Source: Tolypeutes matacus
Lineage: Eukaryota > Chordata > Mammalia > Cingulata > Chlamyphoridae
Assembly: GCA_026826555.1 (NCBI GenBank)
Contig: JAKSZT010053928.1
Span: 4,201,937-4,265,936 of the forward strand
Length of the DNA: 64,000 nucleotides
Direction of reading: 5' to 3'
The translations under genes and the position numbers were made by a program. Each line of letters begins with the position of its first letter. Positions within the stretch are counted from its first letter, which is position 1. A model generated the notes under the pieces. The model saw only the letters and a list, made by a program, of their open reading frames with translations, did not search any database and had not been told where the DNA came from. This document shows, in pieces, positions 1 through 10,690 of this stretch.

Positions 1-1960
1 AAAAGTTGACTTAACACTTCTTAAAGACTCCTCTGCGACTTTTGCCTCAAGGGAGTTGAAACAGTGCTGGCCCAGTTATCTGATGTAGCTGATCAAAAGC
101 ATTGATCAGCAATTAGACCACACACCCCTGGATAGGGGACCCCAAATTGTAGGTCCTTATAGCTTACCCTGGCACTAGCAAGCTGTAGCAGGAACCTGGG
201 ATGCAGTCCTCACTGTTTCCTGCCACATTCTCCCCATCTCATTAACCCCTACATGGATGGTGAAATTCATCAGTATTTACTGCAATTTATCAGACTTTTC
301 TTCCAGCTGTTCTCCAGATGCTGCATTTGTTCCACCAAACTGCAAAGTTCCAAAACAGTTGATTCAGACTGTTCCTACCAGTTCAATAGTGGTTTTGGTA
401 GATGAACTGATCCTTCGAACTTCCTCCTCTGCTGTCTTCCCATAAATCCTTCCCCCCATTTATCTTTAATTTGTTGGTCATATCACCTTTTTATCTGAAT
501 TTAAGGTTTCTACAAACATCAAACATTTCTTATTTATGCCCATAGCTTTCAAAGTGTCACTGCAGAGGTCAAACCCTTAATGGGGAATTTGGGCCTATAG
601 TCTGTAAGTTTAACAGCCGGGAGTGGTATTTACAGGTAATAAATACTATATTACTTTCAAGACTCTCTCTATTTATATGTGTTGCAGGAACTAGCCAGTT
701 GGCTAATGGTTAAGATACCATTTTGTGATTCAAACAAAGTAAGTGATGCAGATGAAAGGAGATACACTTAATTTGGCTTTTTTGAAGCAAGATTTTCTTC
801 TTCACCAAGACCATTAAATGCATTCATGGCCTCTTTCCTTAAAAAAATAAAAATAAAAATAAAAGGGATGGAATGAAGGAAAGAGAGAAAAGAAACTTTG
901 CAATCCTGCAGGGTCCAGTTTAACATTCCCTAATGATCTGAAACAGTTTGAAGTTGTGACTGATGGTGCTTGGTCTAGTTAGAGATCCAGAGATCCTCAA
1001 TGGAGTGTACTCACACATAAGAACAGCAGGGGAGCCAGAACAAAGTTTTCCTGCAAACTGCTCCAAAAAAGTCCACTCTAGACTTAACTGTTGGGGGGCT
1101 ATTCTCCAAAGTTGGCCCCCAACAATTCCTCCCCTCCATGAATGCACACTTTGCTCTCTCATTAAGAAGCTGAGCTGAACTTGTGGGTTGTTTTGTCCAA
1201 TACAACACAGAGAAAGGGAATTTCTGGGACTTTGAAGTTCAGGCCTCAAGGGTACTGGAACTTCTAACCACTACCTCTTGGGGCGTTGAACCATCATGCA
1301 AGAAATGCAAACTACCCTGTTAGAGAGAGGTCATATGGTACAGCCCTGGAAGATGAGATGTTGTGTGGGCAGAGAGGCCACAAAGAAGAGCACTGAGGCA
1401 CCGGACATGAGAGTAAAGAAGCATTTGCATGTTCTAGACCCAACCGTCATGGCTGCAATCACAAGACCCCAAGCAAGACCAGAAGAATAATCCAGCTAAA
1501 ACCTTGATAAGCCACAAAATCATGAAAAGTAATCAACTGTTGGCATGTCACTAAGTTTTGGGATGGTTTTTAGATAGCAATAGATAACAGAACCAGAAAT
1601 TGGAATCTGGAAGTGGGGCACCACTGTAACAAAAATCTAAAATATGTGGCATTGACTTTGGGACCATGAAGGGGGCAGAAGCCAGAAGGGCTTTGAGGAG
1701 ACTGTTAATGAAGGCAGGTAGGACAGTGATAAAATTGTTTTTGGATGCTGGATAAAGGCAGCCCTTTTATATAGTGGTTGAAAGTTTGGCAATATTGTTT
1801 ACCGTGGAAACAGGGAAGGAAAAAACATACCTAATAACTTGTGGATGTGTCTAAGGAGATTTCCAGACAGAATGTTACAAGTAGCAATTCATTTCTCTTA
1901 GGGGCATATGATAAAATACAAATATAGAGAGTCTAACCCAGGACTTTCTGGGTTGAAAAT
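1..1960. other. Intergenic DNA without a recognisable gene
   Basis: Every reading frame is short and none resembles a protein I know. The stretch around 1250-1600 has the look of an old mammalian interspersed repeat: it ends in 'cactaagttttgggatgg', and a related phrase ('ccactaagttttgg') recurs near 3380. I see no CpG cluster, tRNA or other RNA gene. Confidence 0.5.
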
Positions 1961-2740
1961 AAAACTGTTTTTCATTCTCAACCTCTCCAGCTTGCAAAAA
2001 GTTCCCAAAACAGTTTGGCAGTTCTTGAGAGAAAAGTTAAACAGAGAATTGACATATGACCTGGAAATTCCACTTCTAGGTATATACCCAAAAATTGAAA
2101 AGAAAAAAAAAAAAAAAGCAGGGAATCCAACAGATATTTCTACACCAATGTCCATAGCAGTATTATTCAAAATAGCCAAATGGTCAAAACAACCCAAGTG
2201 TTCATCAACAGATGAATGGATAAATAAAATGTAATATATACAGACAATAGAATGCTATTCAGCCATAAAAAGAAATGAAGTTTTGATATATGCTACAATA
2301 CGGATGATACAGAAAACATTACGTTATTACATTTAGTGAAATAATCCAGACACAAAGGACAAATATTGTATAATTCCATTTACATGAAATCTCTAGAATA
2401 AATAAATTCATGGAGACAGAAAGTAGATTAGAGGTTACCAGGGTCGGGGGTGGGAGGGGTGGAGGGGTGGGGAGTTATTGTTTAATGAGTACAGAGTTTC
2501 TGATTGGGGTAATGAAATAGTTTTGGCAATGGATAGTAGTGATGGTAGCACAAAATTGGTACTCTTATTAATACCACTGAATTGTACACTTAAAAATGTC
2601 TAAAATGGATTTAAAAAAAAGTGATAAAGCAAATGTAGTAAGATATTAACAGCTGGAGAATCTTAGTGAAACATTCTATTCTTGTAACTTTTCTGTAAGT
2701 GTGAAATTATTTCAAAACAAAACAAAACATACCAAAAAAT
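1960..2740 (+). mobile_element. L1 LINE, 3' end fragment
   Basis: The plus strand carries the C-terminal end of an L1 ORF2-type protein (KVPKTVWQFL near the start, [10 protein letters not shown] near 2230). This is followed by the usual L1 3' UTR, including a G-rich patch at about 2437-2475. The phrase 'tgttcatcaacagatgaatggataaa' marks the same ORF2 tail seen in the other L1 copies of this window. The copy is 5'-truncated and its frame is broken by an A-run at 2104-2117. Confidence 0.85.
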
Positions 2741-2749
2741 AAAGTTACA

Positions 2750-3485
2750 GTCTTCCACTCGAATTGTAATATGTAAATTTCCATCCCCATTTCCCAAACA
2801 ATGCCTCCTTGTACATATATGTCAGTATAGATATGAGAGAACACCCTTAAAATAATTTCGTGGCTATGGAATTACTGAAAGTGTATGCATATATTAAACT
2901 TAAATAAATATTTTCAAATTGCCTTCCCCACATAAAAAAATTGGTTATGGGAAATTTTGTGTTATATATATGCTATCAAAATAAATTTTTTTTAAAAAGG
3001 GCTGGAACTTTACCCCCTTTCCCTACATCTGGGCTGCCTTTGACAAATAGGATGTGGATAAAGTGATGTCCTAGGACTTCTGGACCTAGGCCCTATGGGA
3101 ACTGGCAGCTTCTAATTCCTATTGCTCCTGAAATGTTTACTCTTTGAAACCAACCACTATGTTGTCAGATGCCTGAGCTACATGGAGAGGTCATGTATAA
3201 GAGAACTAAGATGCCCTAACCAATAACTGGACTTGACTAGCAGCAAAGGCTGGCCAAATGACTGAGGCCATTTTGGATCTTTTAGCAATCCAAGCACCCC
3301 AGCTGACAACTACTTGAGGCAGAAGAACTAACCAGACAACTCACAAAAATGTGAGAAATATTAAATTATTGTTTTAAGCCACTAAGTTTTGGTTGTAAGG
3401 GAAGAGAACTAATAATATTTGTAGAATGTACTCATCTTGTGCCAGATATCTTGCTTACTGCTATATACACAATTTTTGTTAAGTT
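2750..3485. other. Intergenic DNA, old repeat at 3000-3400
   Basis: No gene is visible. The part from about 3000 to 3400 ends in 'ttttaagccactaagttttgg', a phrase found at the ends of old mammalian interspersed repeats. I cannot assign a family with confidence. Confidence 0.4.
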
Positions 3486-3499
3486 TCACAAAAACTTTT

Positions 3500-3923
3500 T
3501 TTTTTTTTAAGATTTATTTATTTCTCCCCCTGCCCCCTTGTTGTTTCGTCTTTGCTATCTACTCTCTGTGTGTTCTTCTGTGTCTGCTTGTCTTCTCTTT
3601 ATGTGGCACCGGGAACCGATCTCAGGACCTTCCGGAGTGGAGAGAGGCTGTTCAATATCTTGTGCCACCTCAGCTCCCTTGTCTGCTGTGTCTTTTATTG
3701 TCTATCTTCTGTGTCCCTTTTTGTTGCATCATCTTGTCGTGCCAGCTCTCTCTGTGCGGGCCAGCACTCTGCATGGGCCAGCACTCTGAGGGGGCCAGCT
3801 CTCTGTGTGGGCCTACTTGCCGTGCGAGCCAGCCTGCTTTTCACCAGGAGGCCCTGGGAACCGAACCCTGGACCTCCCATATGGTAGACAGGAGCCCAAT
3901 CACTTGAACCACATCTGCTTCCT
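3500..3923 (-). mobile_element. DAS-type SINE (long form)
   Basis: On the minus strand this starts with a tRNA-like head ending near 3923 and finishes in the tail 'aaataaatcttaaaaaa'. Flanks 'acaaaaacttttt' at 3487-3499 and 3925-3937 form the target-site duplication. The body carries the long-form spacer with several 'gctggccc' repeats. The open frames across it are non-coding shadows. Confidence 0.8.
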
Positions 3924-4181
3924 GACAAAAACTTTTTGAAGAAGATGGCAGTAGACAACAATGCAAGGTGGTGGTGGTGGAGTGATGTATGGGAGCCCTG
4001 TATGTTGCATGTTTGATTTGTAAGTTCAAAACTTTTACTATATACTTATTGTTGATGTATATTCAACAATATATACTTCAAAAAAGTTTTATTAAAAAAA
4101 AAAAAAGATGGTGGTAGGATCAGGACATTGAGGCTGAGACCAGTTAAGTGAGTTGACCAAAATGACATAGCTTATAAGCGG

Positions 4182-5056
4182 TTTATTAGTTTGCCAAAGG
4201 GAGGCAAAGTTCCAGAAATCTGTTGGCTTTTATAAAGGGTGTTTATTTGGGATAAAATCTTACAATCCCAAGATTGTGAAAAGTCCAACTCAAGGCACCA
4301 TAAGAGGTGCTTTCTCACCAAAGTCAGATACTATTGATCCTGGCATGTTGCCACATGATGAAGCAAGATGGCAGGCGATCTCTGCTGAAGATTCTGCCTT
4401 ACCTCCAGGCTTTCTATCTCAGGCTCAGCTGCTCTGCTTTCTTCCCTCTGCTGCAAACTGGCATAGGGCTTGTCTCTTAGGACTTTCTATATCAGTCTAG
4501 GATGTTCCACTCTCTTCCCAAATTCAGCTATAAACTATGAGGCAAATGGCTCATCTCTCCCCAGGGCCTCAGCTGTTTGAGTCTTCTTTTTGTCAAATTG
4601 TAGGATCAAAAATCACAGAGCGGGGAAGCGGCTGGGCTCAATCAGTAGAGCTCCCGTTTACCATATGGGAGGCCCAGGGTTTGGTTCCCGGGGCCTCCTG
4701 GTGAAGGCAAGCCCGCCCGCACGGCGTGGTTAGCTGACCCAGCGAGCACAAGCAGCAAGGGGGGGATAAATGAATAAAAAAAAAAAAAAAAAAAAAAAAA
4801 AATCACAGAGCTCTCTCCTCCTGTGTTTGTCACAGTCAGTCTTTCCCTGTGTTTCCATTTATATCGGACCCAAGAAGGGGGCAGAGACCCAATCTGAGTA
4901 ACGCCTTACTGACATAGCCCAATCAAATGCCCTAAAGTGATCTGATCAAGAGTTGAATTTAATACATTCAAAGGGTATCATACCCAGAGGAATAGATTAG
5001 TTTATAAACATAATCTTTCTCTTTTTGGGATTCATAAAATAATCTCAAACTGCCAA
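4182..5056 (-). mobile_element. ERVL/MaLR-like LTR interrupted by a SINE
   Basis: The plus strand begins 'tttattagtttgccaaagg' and ends '...gggattcataaaataatctcaaactgcca'. These are the complements of the LTR family seen cleanly at 40834-41393 (starts 'tgtattagtcagcc', ends 'actgccaca'). The copy is more diverged and is split by a SINE at 4622-4799. No partner LTR is visible, so it is probably an old solo LTR. Confidence 0.65.
4622..4799 (+). mobile_element. DAS-type SINE (tRNA-derived, short-tailed form)
   Basis: The head 'ggggaagcggctgggctc' is followed by tRNA-like A- and B-box sequence ('gggtttggttcccgg'), the GC-rich body, a G-run and an A-tail. The duplicated target 'aaatcacagag' lies at 4610-4620 and 4800-4810. 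It sits inside the LTR at 4182-5056. Confidence 0.88.
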
Positions 5057-5811
5057 AAGAAATTAAATCCAGATTGTCTGGCTCCACTACCTGTGTTCTT
5101 TCTACCATAAAATGGCATTCACCAATGTTTTATAATTAAGAGCAAAACTTCAAGTTTAACGTAGAGAAAACATGACTTATGATTCTAAAAAGCACTACTC
5201 AAGAAGCTTATTTGTTATTAAATACCCACAAATCCTTATTTTATATACAAGCTAATGTGTACATAACCAAATCCTTGTTTTATCATAGTCTCAATTAATA
5301 TACTTGTATTGAACTTAATTTCTTCTTTTAGCGTGTATTATTCAAATAACAGGAACATATGTTTGTAGCTTATTTTGATAATGTCTATTATATTTCCATG
5401 GGAAGATCTTTTGTTCTTGTTACTTTTGGAATTCTGTGGCTTAATGCCATAAAAATAACCTAACAAAATGCTATTCATTGCACTACAGCTTCTTTAAAGT
5501 TAATAATTGTTGCATAGCTATTCAGTGAAACAGAAGACAGATGCATTTGATAAGTACATCCCTGAGATTTTGAATAAAAAAAAAAATATATATATATATA
5601 GATTAGAAGACTAATATTAAGAAATATTCAAACAACATGAAAAATCTGTGTCAAAGCCCCATGACTAAATTGGAATCTGTGGTTTAAGAATAGTGACATT
5701 TCTACACTTCCTCATGATAGCTCATTTCAATTTATTCACAAATGATTGTGTGGTTATATTTAGCTAACAATTCTATACAAAAGAGTCTCAGCATTCTCCT
5801 TAGCAGAACAA
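5057..5811. other. AT-rich intergenic DNA
   Basis: No gene or confident repeat is seen. There is a short (TA)n microsatellite at 5586-5601 after an A-run. Confidence 0.5.
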
Positions 5812-6680
5812 TTTTTTTGCATCTAAATTATAATTTTATTAAACTCCAGTCAGTGAACTAAAATTGACCAACTCTGTGCTGGACTATATATATATATATA
5901 TTTTTTTTTTAAAGATTTTATTTATTTATTCATTTATGCCCCCCTCGCCGCCCGCGCTCGCTGGGCCAGCCAACCACGCCAAGCGGGCAGGCCCGCCCCC
6001 ACCAGGAGGCCCCGGGAACCGAACCCGGGGCCTCCCATATGGCAAACGGGAGCCCCACTGATTGAGCCACAGCCGCTTCCCATGGACTATATTTAAAATA
6101 AAAATAAGTTTCAAAACATATAGTCCTGTTGATGTTTACAAAGTTGATGTACTGAGCTCATGAGATTTACCACTCTGCATAACCAATGGCTTTTGCAAAC
6201 ACATAGTTTCTCCCTCCAAAACACCATCACGCAAGTAGAATTTCCATTTGTTCTTGCTTTAATGATTCTTTTCATATTGACAGACAATTACATCACCTGT
6301 GTCAAACAGGTCTGGTATATCCTGTTCACTAACACCATTTCTGGAATTTAAATGGTGTTCTTCTACAATGCTATTTGAACGTCTTCATTATCACTGCTAT
6401 TGGCACTTGAATCTTCATTTGACATAGTCACCTTCCTCTTCAAGTGCCTTTAGACCTTCTGCATTAATAATCCTTAGAAATTCATTCTTGTCTACATAAC
6501 TTGTACTTACTATTTTTTTCCTTGGCAGATGTACCTCTGATTCTATCTATTTGAATTATTTCATTAATATCATCAGTTGCCTGAATTCTTAAATTCTGAT
6601 AATTAGCATCCTTCTCTGAGAAAGGTAGGCTGTTGGGCTCCTCTAAATTTCTTGGCTGCTTCACAGAATCTTAGCAGTGC
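5812..6680 (-). pseudogene. GTF2A1L: GTF2A1L-like processed pseudogene, 3' part
   Basis: Read on the minus strand, the decayed frames give segments resembling the C-terminal half of the germ-cell TFIIA alpha/beta-like factor: DINEIIQID, VSEQDIPDLFDTGDVIVCQY, SKNKWKFYLRDG and AKAIGYAEW, then a stop at 6167-6169. In functional TFIIA alpha/beta chains this region forms the beta-barrel that contacts TBP and DNA. The frame is broken by several stops (for example after LCRQE near 6482) and frameshifts. There are no introns. A 3' UTR follows, with AATAAA and an A-run near 5814-5845, as expected for an L1-mobilised mRNA copy. The 5' half is missing. A DAS SINE (5901-6081) interrupts the 3' UTR. GTF2A1 itself is the alternative parent, but the wording of the segments fits GTF2A1L better. 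Confidence 0.72.
5901..6081 (-). mobile_element. DAS-type SINE
   Basis: The plus strand shows a T-run, 'aaagattttatttatttattcattta', the GC-rich body and 'agccgcttccc'. The duplicated target 'tggactatat' lies at 5880-5889 and 6083-6092. It lies in the 3' UTR of the GTF2A1L-like retrocopy. Confidence 0.88.
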
Positions 6681-6829
6681 AATTTTATATAAATGTGAGC
6701 AATGATTTTAGGCCAAATTTATACCTTTTATTTGCCTACTCTAGACTTTCATAGTTTCATAATCTGGCTCTTTTTAGGATATTTTTTCTAGTTGGTGGGG
6801 CCTTAACTACATTGTAATTCTGTATATTA

Positions 6830-7265
6830 ACAGAAATATTTGTGGAGCCTGCAGTAGTGAGAAGAATCTGGCAGACAAGTCCCTTTAAGACCTTGCCTCT
6901 TTCTACTGCCACCATTCACCCATGTTCTGACCTAACAACGTGTAGCTCTTTATTGGTGACTGCAAGTGAGTCCTGTTTTTTAATTTCTCCAAGACTTGCT
7001 CCACATTTCATTAACCTCTACTCAGCCTTTACATTTCAGCACAAATGTCTCCCACTCTAGGACGCTTTCCACTTATTTTCAGTCTTGGCATCACTTTGCT
7101 TCTTACTTACCCCCGTGTAGCCCTCACTTATCCAATTGTGATTCCTTTGACCTCTTCCTGGGTAGACAATGGATACCTCGAGTCAGAGAATTGTGTTTCT
7201 TCCATTTTTATGCTTCAGCCCTCGGCACAGTACCTGACACAGCATTAGGTCCAATAAACACTGTT
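6830..7265 (+). repeat. L2 LINE 3' fragment (old)
   Basis: The phrases 'tttcagcacaaatgtctccc' and 'gcacagtacctgacacagcattaggtccaataaacactgtt' match the typical L2 3' end ('...acagtgcctggcacatagtaggtgctcaataaa'). It is diverged and non-coding. Confidence 0.6.
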
Positions 7266-7369
7266 AAAAGGGGGAGAATGAATAGGAGTCCTCTCTGCCT
7301 AAAAGAAAAATAAAATCAAGACTTGGAAATGCACCTTCATCTAGAACCATAGAAAAACACCATTTTCTT

Positions 7370-7440
7370 TTTAAACTAGCTTTATTGACACAGATAATTC
7401 ATACACCATGCAGTTCACTTCTTAGGGTTCTTTATGTGGC
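7370..7440 (-). repeat. L1 3' UTR remnant
   Basis: The plus strand 'ttaaactagctttattgacacagataattcatacaccatgcag' resembles the complement of an L1 3' end. It is short and old. Confidence 0.4.
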
Positions 7441-7593
7441 TATGATGATCCACTAGTGGTACTTAAAATTTATATTACTCCAGGCTATCACAAATACCAT
7501 AAATAGTTGTTTAAATTTTTAAAAAATAATAACAGTTTTCAACATACTACTATTCAGCATCCTGAAAATTCTTAGAAGCTCTCTTATCTAGTA

Positions 7594-7773
7594 CAGTGGT
7601 GCTCAAATTTTAGCTACATCAGAATCACAGGGAATGTTTGTTAAAAGACAAATTGGGTCCTATTCTGAGTTCCTTATCCAGTAGGTCTAGGGTGGGTCCA
7701 AGAATTAGCATTTCACCAGTTTCCAAGTGATGCTGATGCTGCTGGTTGGGGGAACATGTTTAGAGAACCACTG
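7594..7773 (+). mobile_element. MER5A-like non-autonomous hAT transposon
   Basis: Terminal inverted repeats 'cagtggtgctcaaa' and 'agagaaccactg' bound a 180-bp unit. Its interior ('atcagaatcacagggaatg', 'cagtaggtctagggtgggtcc', 'gatgctgatgctgctgg') follows the MER5A pattern. The flanking 8-mers 'atctagta' and 'gtctagca' agree at 6 of 8 positions, as expected for an old 8-bp hAT duplication. Confidence 0.8.
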
Positions 7774-8811
7774 GTCTAGCAAATTCAATAATTATCAACA
7801 TTTTGCTATATCTATCACTTATTCCTTTCTTCCTTCCTTCCCTCCTTTCCTTCTCTTCCCTAGTTTTAAAGACCAAATCACTGACATTTCTCTATATTTC
7901 ACTCTTAAATACTTCTACATGTGCCTAAAAAAATAAATTTTCTTAAAATGACATAATATTATCCCACCTAAAAGTTAACAGTATTTCCTTATTCTAACTA
8001 ATTAATAATCATCAAATTTTTCTGATTATCTCAAAAAAGCATTTTAATGGTTGGCTTATTCAAATCAAGATTCAGACTTAGAGGAAAATGGCAGACTAGA
8101 AAGATATGGGGCTCTCTTCATTCCCAGAAAATTAGCTAGAGGACAGGCAGAAATGTCCTGGAAAAAAATCTTCTAGGGTTTAGGACACCATGGGAAGGCT
8201 GGCCACCACCTAGAAGAGAAATGGGCAAAGGAAAAGAATTGCAAAGCACAATTGTGAGTTAAAAGCTGCAGCTGCAACCGCTGCCATCCTCCCCCACCCT
8301 ATAGACACTTTTGAATTCTCAGGCCTTGGGGCAGGCAGCTAGAGACAAAGGGGGCCCCAGGGATTTACCTCCCCAGGAAAGGGGAGAGAGAGGGACACAG
8401 CCTAAGGATGACTCAGTTTTTCACCCAAAAATTTGGTCTGCTATATTTCATGAGCCCTTCCAGGGCAAGTAGGGCCCCACCATTGTTTACCTTTGGAGCT
8501 GGCAAGGGAATAGAGATCTGACCAGCTCAATCTCCCTCTCTACTGACCAGGACTGGTTGTTCAGTTCAGAGAGGGGAGTGGAATTATCTCCTACCTGGGA
8601 AAGGGAGGGGGCTATCAGCAAAGGTTGGAGAACTGCCTCTGAGAAAGTTTGAATTATGAAGCTTGTAGCCTCTAGAGAGGATCCTTTCTCACATTGATTG
8701 TCCCTGTTGCAGCAAACACACTCTGACCAGGCTTTGAACTGAGAGGGCTGCTGAAGATTGCCATCTTCTGGTAGACAAAGGAAGTGCACTTGAGAAAATT
8801 AATAGTATATT

Positions 8812-8976
8812 GGGAAGCAGCTGTGGCTAGATCAGTGGGGCTCCCGTTTACCATGTGGGAGGCCCCGGGTTCGGTTCCGGGGCCTCCTGGTGGGGGCGGG
8901 ACCGCCCGCATGGCGTGGTTGGCTGACCCAGCGAGCGCGAGCAGCAGGGGGGGGTAAATGAATAAATAAATAAATA

Positions 8977-9008
<32 letters not shown>

Positions 9009-9009
9009 G
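8812..9009 (+). mobile_element. DAS-type SINE
   Basis: The head is 'gggaagcagctgtggct' and the B-box region is 'gggttcggttccgg'. The tail contains repeated 'aaataaataaat' and a long A-run. The duplicated target 'gaaaatt(a/g)atagtata' lies on both sides (8794-8810 and 9009-9024). It is inserted in L1 5' UTR sequence. Confidence 0.87.
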
Positions 9010-9553
9010 AAAATTGATAGTATAAAGAGGCTTTTTCTGTCCTTTACAGCCTCCTTCTTGAAGGCCTTTGGAAGTGGGTCTGCAACCTATTGCTGGGTCC
9101 AGGGACGAGATTTGAGCAACTAACAGGGACAATCCTAAAGACCCAGAACAGTTTGAACCAAGAATCAAAGAACAGCAGTAACACACAGCCTCCCCCCACT
9201 AAATGCTTATGAAAGAAAGAGAAATTGAGCATCTGAGTTTCTCACCTTCCTAACCAGATGCCTAGACATCAGCAAAATAATCATATGCCATACTAAGAAA
9301 ATGGAAGAAATGGCCCAAGCAAAGAACTATATCAAAGCCCCAGAAGAGACACAGGATTTGAGACAACTAATCAATTAGATACACACAAACTTCCAAAATC
9401 AAATTAATGACTTGAAAGACAATATGGCTAAAGAGTTAAAGGACATCAAAAAGACACTGAGCAAGCACAAAGAAGATTTGAAAACCTAAATAGAAAAATA
9501 ACAGAGCTAGTGGGAATGAAAGACATGATAGGTGAGATCAAAATCACATTACA

Positions 9554-9680
9554 GGGAAACGGATGTGGCTCAAGAGGTTCGGCATCCGTCTACCATATGG
9601 AGAGACCAGGGTTCGATCCCTGGTACCTCCCGGTAAAAAAAAAAAAAAAAAAGAAAGAAAGAAAGAAAAAGTAAAAAAGA
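9554..9680 (+). mobile_element. Short DAS-type SINE
   Basis: The sequence 'gggaaacggatgtggctcaagaggttc' is followed by a B-box-like 'gggttcgatccctgg', then 'tacctcccggt' and an A-tail that decays into (GAAA)n. It lacks the GC-rich second half of the longer form. Confidence 0.82.
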
Positions 9681-10028
9681 AGAAAGAATTAAAATCAAAG
9701 ATCTAACTGAACAGCTGTAGAAACTAGAAAAAGATCAGCAAACCATTCCCAAGCAAGTAGAAGAAAAGAAATTATAAAGATTAGAGCAGAAATAAATGAA
9801 ATTAAGAACAACAACAACAAAAAAAATAGAGAAAATCAATAAAAGCAAAAGCTCATTCTATGAGAATATCAATAAAATGGACAAATTCTTAGCTAGACTA
9901 ACAATGAAAAAAAGAAAGAAGAAGCAAATAAAAATCAAAAATTAAAGGGTGGGAGTTACAAATGACCCCACAGAAATAAAAAGGGTCATAAGAGGATATT
10001 ATGAGAATCTGTATGCAAACAAATTATT

Positions 10029-10130
10029 TTTTTTTTTTTTTTTTTTTTTACCAGGAGGTACCAGGGATCAAACCCTGGTCTCTCCATATGGTAGACGGAC
10101 GCCGAACCTCTTGAGCCACATCCGTTTCCC
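10029..10130 (-). mobile_element. Short DAS-type SINE
   Basis: A T-run is followed by 'accaggaggtaccagggatc' and ends in 'acatccgtttccc'. The duplicated target 'gtatgcaaacaaatta' lies at 10011-10026 and 10132-10147. It interrupts L1 ORF2. Confidence 0.87.
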
Positions 10131-10569
10131 AGTATGCAAACAAATTAGACAACCTAGATGAAATGGATAAGTTCCTAGAAATGCACAACCAACCTACAGT
10201 GATGCTACAAGAAATACAAGAACTTAACAAATCAATCACATTTAAAGAGATTGAATCTGTCATCAAAAATCTCACAAGAAAGAAAAGTCTGGGACTGATG
10301 GCTCCACAAGTGAATTCTACCATGCATTTTGAGAAGAATTAACACCAATCCTGTTTCAAGTCTTCCGAAAAATTGAAGAGGAGGAAAATTACCTAACACA
10401 TTTTGTGAAGCCAACATCACCCTAAATCTAAAGCCAGATAAAGACACTACAAGAAAAGAAAACTATAGACCAATCTCTCTAATAAACATAGATGCAAAAA
10501 TTCTCAAGAAAATACTTGCAAAGGGAATCCAATAGCATATCAAAAGACTTATACAGAAAAAAAAAGCAA

Positions 10570-10690
10570 AAAGAAAGGAAGGAAGGAAGGAAGGAAGGAA
10601 GGAAGGAAGGAAGGAAGGAAGGAAGGGAGGGAGGGAGGGAGGGAGGGAGGGAGGGAGGGAGGGAGGGAGGAAGGAAGGAAGAAAGAAAAC
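10570..10690 (+). repeat. (GGAA)n/(GGGA)n purine microsatellite
   Basis: About 120 bases are almost purely purine on the plus strand: a GGAA array, then GGGA, then GGAA again. It lies inside L1 ORF2 and creates artificial open frames (repeated KEGR or PSLP) on both strands. The A-rich start suggests it grew from an A-tail. Confidence 0.95.

Noticed and set aside
3437..3907. 156-residue Cys/Leu-rich frame
   Set aside because: It is the reverse complement of a DAS SINE. The same kind of frame recurs wherever this SINE is inverted.
5586..5601. Short (TA)n runs, also at 23870-23900 and 36520-36535
   Set aside because: Ordinary microsatellites linked to A-tails; not arrays or origins.
8812..8900. 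tRNA-like A and B boxes in SINE heads taken as tRNA genes
   Set aside because: Each is followed by a SINE body, an A-tail and TSDs, and cannot fold as an intact tRNA.
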